A program made the translations under genes and the position numbers. A DNA stretch of 55,257 bases from the NCBI RefSeq assembly GCF_003947435.1, contig NZ_RCOS01000076.1, positions 1 through 55,257 of the forward strand. The letters run 5' to 3'. Under the pieces are notes generated by a model. That model searched no databases and had not been told where the DNA came from. It saw only the letters and a list, made by a program, of their open reading frames with translations. This DNA is from Candidatus Methanodesulfokora washburnensis (GTDB lineage Archaea; Korarchaeota; Korarchaeia; Korarchaeales; Korarchaeaceae). This document shows, piece by piece, positions 53,169-55,257 of this stretch; the first letter of the stretch is position 1; every line of letters starts with the position of its first letter.

Positions 53169-54260
53169 CTACTGCATGACAGCCCGCTTCACAACAGGAT
53201 CCGGTATTCTGTATTTGTCATCCTCTTTCTCCAGATAGCCATATCTTACCAAGTTCTTTATGAGCTCGTTGAGCCTGCTATCAGGAATGGGCCCTGTTTT
53301 AACTGTTACATATGCCTTTATATCGCTCCAGGAATTTGAGCCATGGGCAACAGCTTTCATTATTGCTAAATATCTTTTTCTGGATGGGGAGATCACCTTA
53401 TCCAGCTCCTCCATCACAAGCCTTGATCCCTCCTCGAACACCTTGGCCAGCGCATCCTCATGTGGGAATTTCCTCACAGCCCTAATGTAGCCATACAGGG
53501 TGAGCCATCCAACTACTCCATCAAGGGCTTTCAAAGTATCCTCTATCTCACTTGAATCTGGCTCCATTCCAAGCTCCCTGAAGCCAGCATAAAGGAATTT
53601 TCTGCTCTCCTCATCGGTGAACCTGTCGACATAGACCTCCCTCATGTACCTCCCATAAAGAGGTGAGCTCGGCTCATCAACCCTGAGAAATTCCTTCAGC
53701 ACCCCAACCTCGCTTCCAGAAAGCATAAAGCTCAGATTTCTCAGGTTATCAACTGCCCATGCAATTATACCATCATATCTGACATTTGAGAACCTCAGAT
53801 ACTGTGCTTCATCGAATGCAAAGACAAACCTCTCTCCTTTCTCCTCGCACCACTCATCAACTCTGGAGAGGATATCTGTAAGGGATATCTTGGCACTTGG
53901 CTCGATCTCAATCCCAATCTCTCCAATTCTCAGCCCTCTTATCCTGCTCATAACATCTCTTAGGCCAAGATAAAGCTTTTCACTTGTCTTCATGCGTGCC
54001 CTAAATCCCTCTAGAACATATTTTACTAAGAGAGGCATTGTCACAATGTTCTCACTGAAGTACAGCTGCCTTATGTCCAGAAGGACATGGGGAAAATCCC
54101 TCAGGGAAACCCTTATTACGCTTGTCTTCCCGATCCTTCTTATTCCATAGACCACAATCAGCCTCTCTCTCAGATTTAATGCCTCTATAATGCTTTTTAG
54201 CTCCTTCTCCCTGTTAAAAAGATCCTCTTTTCTCTCCTTCGGGTTGACATCGAAGTACAT
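53169..54260 (-). CDS. Archaeal ATPase (PF01637-type) with C-terminal winged helix
   Basis: This 363-residue ATPase has Walker A GIRRIGKTS (39-47), a Walker B region (RFVFAFDEAQYL), the MLSGSEVGVL sensor segment and the arginine-containing VDRFTDEESRKFL lid, followed by a C-terminal winged helix (about 290-355: SPSRKRYLAIMKAVAHGSNS then LNELIKNLVRYGYLEKE). It belongs to the archaeal-specific P-loop ATPase group of accessory loci. The ATG at 54260 directly abuts two tandem palindromic operators. Confidence 0.85.
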   Translation of the reverse strand: MYFDVNPKERKEDLFNREKELKSIIEALNLRERLIVVYGIRRIGKTSVIRVSLRDFPHVLLDIRQLYFSENIVTMPLLVKYVLEGFRARMKTSEKLYLGLRDVMSRIRGLRIGEIGIEIEPSAKISLTDILSRVDEWCEEKGERFVFAFDEAQYLRFSNVRYDGIIAWAVDNLRNLSFMLSGSEVGVLKEFLRVDEPSSPLYGRYMREVYVDRFTDEESRKFLYAGFRELGMEPDSSEIEDTLKALDGVVGWLTLYGYIRAVRKFPHEDALAKVFEEGSRLVMEELDKVISPSRKRYLAIMKAVAHGSNSWSDIKAYVTVKTGPIPDSRLNELIKNLVRYGYLEKEDDKYRIPDPVVKRAVMQ

Positions 54261-54300
54261 TACTAACCCCCCTCGTTAGTTACTAACCCCCCTCGTTAGT
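54261..54300 (-). promoter_or_regulatory. Tandem 20-bp palindromic operators before the archaeal ATPase gene
   Basis: The 20 bases tactaacccccctcgttagt occur twice without a gap (54261-54280 and 54281-54300). Each holds ACTAAC and GTTAGT as an inverted repeat around a seven-base spacer. The TATA-like element on the minus strand (ttataaa, 54300-54306) puts the transcription start inside the first unit, and the ATG at 54260 touches it. Period 20 is about two helical turns, so two dimers would sit on the same face. Confidence 0.85.
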
Positions 54301-54682
54301 TATAAACATTGTTTTTAAATTTTCTGCATTACTGAGATCAAAAGCAGAGGATCATTCTTATACCAATTATTGGGACAGGAGGTCTTCTAATACTCCTTCC
54401 TTATTTCATAAGCTCTCTTTCTGTATTATACAGGTTCTTTCTCCTTTTATCCTCCCGTTGAATGGTGCTTCTACCCCAGAAGTCAACTTCTGCCCCAGAA
54501 CGAGGCTTATTATCGAAACTGCCAAAGTAAGTATTCTATAATTATATGTAAACAAATTAATGTGTACAAGATAATGGCTAGAAATTGAAGAATCTTTGAA
54601 AAGAAATCTAATCTAGAATTGGAATGAAAAAGTAGGATCTCATGAAGGAAAGCTTTATAATTTTTAGGCACGAACGTGGGTT
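54301..54682. other. 382-base gap with two short hairpin-like repeats
   Basis: No gene is seen. At 54468-54482 and 54487-54500 the motif CTTCT-N5-AGAA(G) occurs twice, 19 bases apart, each an inverted repeat with a short loop. This resembles the twin-palindrome operators of the two ATPase genes but has no gene next to it. Upstream it borders the ATPase promoter; downstream a TATA-like tttataat (54654-54661) serves the cupin gene. Confidence 0.35.
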
Positions 54683-54934
54683 ATGAGAAGGACTCCTATA
54701 CTAGAAAAGGGCAATGTGAGGGTAGTAAGAGTGGAATCAGAGGGAGAGGAGACAATACCTGAGCACACACATGAGGTGGATGAGATAGCCTATGTGCAGA
54801 AAGGAATAGCTAAGATAACAATAGAGGGAGAGGAATTTCATGTAGGCGAAGGAGATGCAATTCTGATACCAAAAGGAGAAAAGCATTGGGCTATTCTCAA
54901 CAATTGCACCCTAATAGCTTTCTATCATCCCTAG
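54683..54934 (+). CDS. Single-domain cupin protein
   Basis: This 83-residue product is a minimal cupin barrel: motif 1 PEHTHEVDEIAYVQKG (His28, His30 and Glu34 as likely metal ligands) and motif 2 VGEGDAILIPKGEKHW with the last His. It would bind a metal and possibly a small ligand or sugar; a specific function cannot be told from sequence. The ATG at 54683 stands about 25 bases after a TATA-like box, so the mRNA is probably leaderless. Confidence 0.82.
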   Translation: MRRTPILEKGNVRVVRVESEGEETIPEHTHEVDEIAYVQKGIAKITIEGEEFHVGEGDAILIPKGEKHWAILNNCTLIAFYHP

Positions 54935-55163
54935 AATATTCCCAAGTCAAGGGAGCGAAAAATCCATTGTTCAGCCTATGCAATTTCATCTTAACCAATT
55001 TTCAGCACCCTGAGAGCTCATCTTTGGCGAGTACACTAATCTTCTCTCATTTCACATTTCAGGCAGGAAAAATAACTTATAGATATCGTAATACATTGCA
55101 AAAGCTTGAGGAAATCCAAAATCAGTTAAGCTGAGGTGAAGGCTGATACGGGGATGAAGAAAG

Positions 55164-55257
55164 ATGGGGAATTCTCACAGGGAATCAATTAACGTGGCAG
55201 TGCTGTCCATAACAAGCTTTGTGATAGACTCAGCATTCAGCTCTTGGTGGGTGATAC
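55164..55257 (+). CDS. Probable MFS transporter, 3' end cut by window edge
   Basis: The ATG at 55164 starts a frame with no stop before the window end (31 codons). After a short polar lead the product reads INVAVLSITSFVIDSAFSSWWVI, an N-terminal membrane helix ending in the FxSxW-type pattern common in MFS transporters. GAGGTGAAGG near 55134 is a ribosome-site-like stretch but some way upstream. Family call from one helix only. Confidence 0.45.
   Translation, partial: MGNSHRESINVAVLSITSFVIDSAFSSWWVI

Noticed and set aside
1-55257. CRISPR array
   Set aside because: No regularly spaced repeats of 24-40 bases were seen; the only tandem repeats are the two-unit operators and gene-flanking direct repeats described above.

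Overview
The window looks archaeal and probably thermophilic. TATA-like A+T boxes lie about 25 bases before many starts (several genes look leaderless), while genes inside operons use GGTGAT/GAGGTG-type ribosome sites. Arg is mostly AGA/AGG and Ile often ATA. Gene content is archaeal: split GMP synthase (guaAA/guaAB), NreA DNA repair protein, ADP-forming acetyl-CoA synthetase alpha subunit, archaeal-type TrpRS, DUF116, a stomatin/NfeD operon and a four-subunit 2-oxoacid:ferredoxin oxidoreductase. A TACK lineage such as Korarchaeota is a reasonable guess, but that is inference; no rRNA or tRNA gene was seen.

Layout. 1-8.5 kb: a secreted beta-propeller protein cut by the window edge, a zinc ribbon, membrane proteins and two membrane M48 metalloproteases (the first frameshifted). 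8.7-16.7 kb: accessory material: a HEPN/MNT pair, two retropepsin-like genes (one frameshifted, one coupled to an RHH-DUF5678 gene), an AIM24 protein, a DUF4143 ATPase with a twin-palindrome promoter, a 3-methyladenine glycosylase, a CARDB surface protein, a MoaD-like protein and a small winged-helix protein. 16.8-23.1 kb: TrpRS, malic enzyme, a PUA/PAPS-reductase/ferredoxin fusion, and NfeD with stomatin. 23.1-28.2 kb: an ECF transporter cassette, DUF116, and a DUF433-DUF5615 toxin-antitoxin cassette, each cassette bounded by long direct repeats. 28.2-34 kb: korDABC, an EamA exporter, split GMP synthase and an MBL hydrolase. 34-40 kb: a methyltransferase coupled to a surface protein, a zinc ribbon, a divergent FtsZ/tubulin-like GTPase, an M42 peptidase and NreA. 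39.8-43.9 kb: pstSCAB-phoU. 44-55 kb: AcdA, secreted glycoprotein-like products, a fused MNT-HEPN protein, a secreted trypsin-fold protease with two membrane-anchored paralogues, a radical SAM protein, an antitoxin-like protein, a second ATPase with tandem palindromic operators, a cupin and the start of an MFS transporter.

Metabolic reading. KorDABC, AcdA and malic enzyme fit peptide/organic-acid fermentation, in which 2-oxoacids go to acyl-CoA plus reduced ferredoxin and then to ATP. PstSCAB-PhoU takes up phosphate.

Main observations. (1) DUF116 sits between two inserted cassettes. A 49-bp repeat (47 identical) flanks the ECF block and a 28-bp perfect repeat flanks the DUF433-DUF5615 block. 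In both cases the repeat restores the ends of the genes on either side, so stomatin-DUF116-korC was probably once contiguous. No recombinase is visible. (2) Three accessory genes have perfect or near-perfect palindromic operators over the promoter and abutting the start codon, which suggests autoregulation. (3) Five genes carry single-base frameshifts, including essential trpS and acdA. Three of these sit in homopolymers and look like one extra base, so read or assembly error should be excluded before any recoding is proposed.
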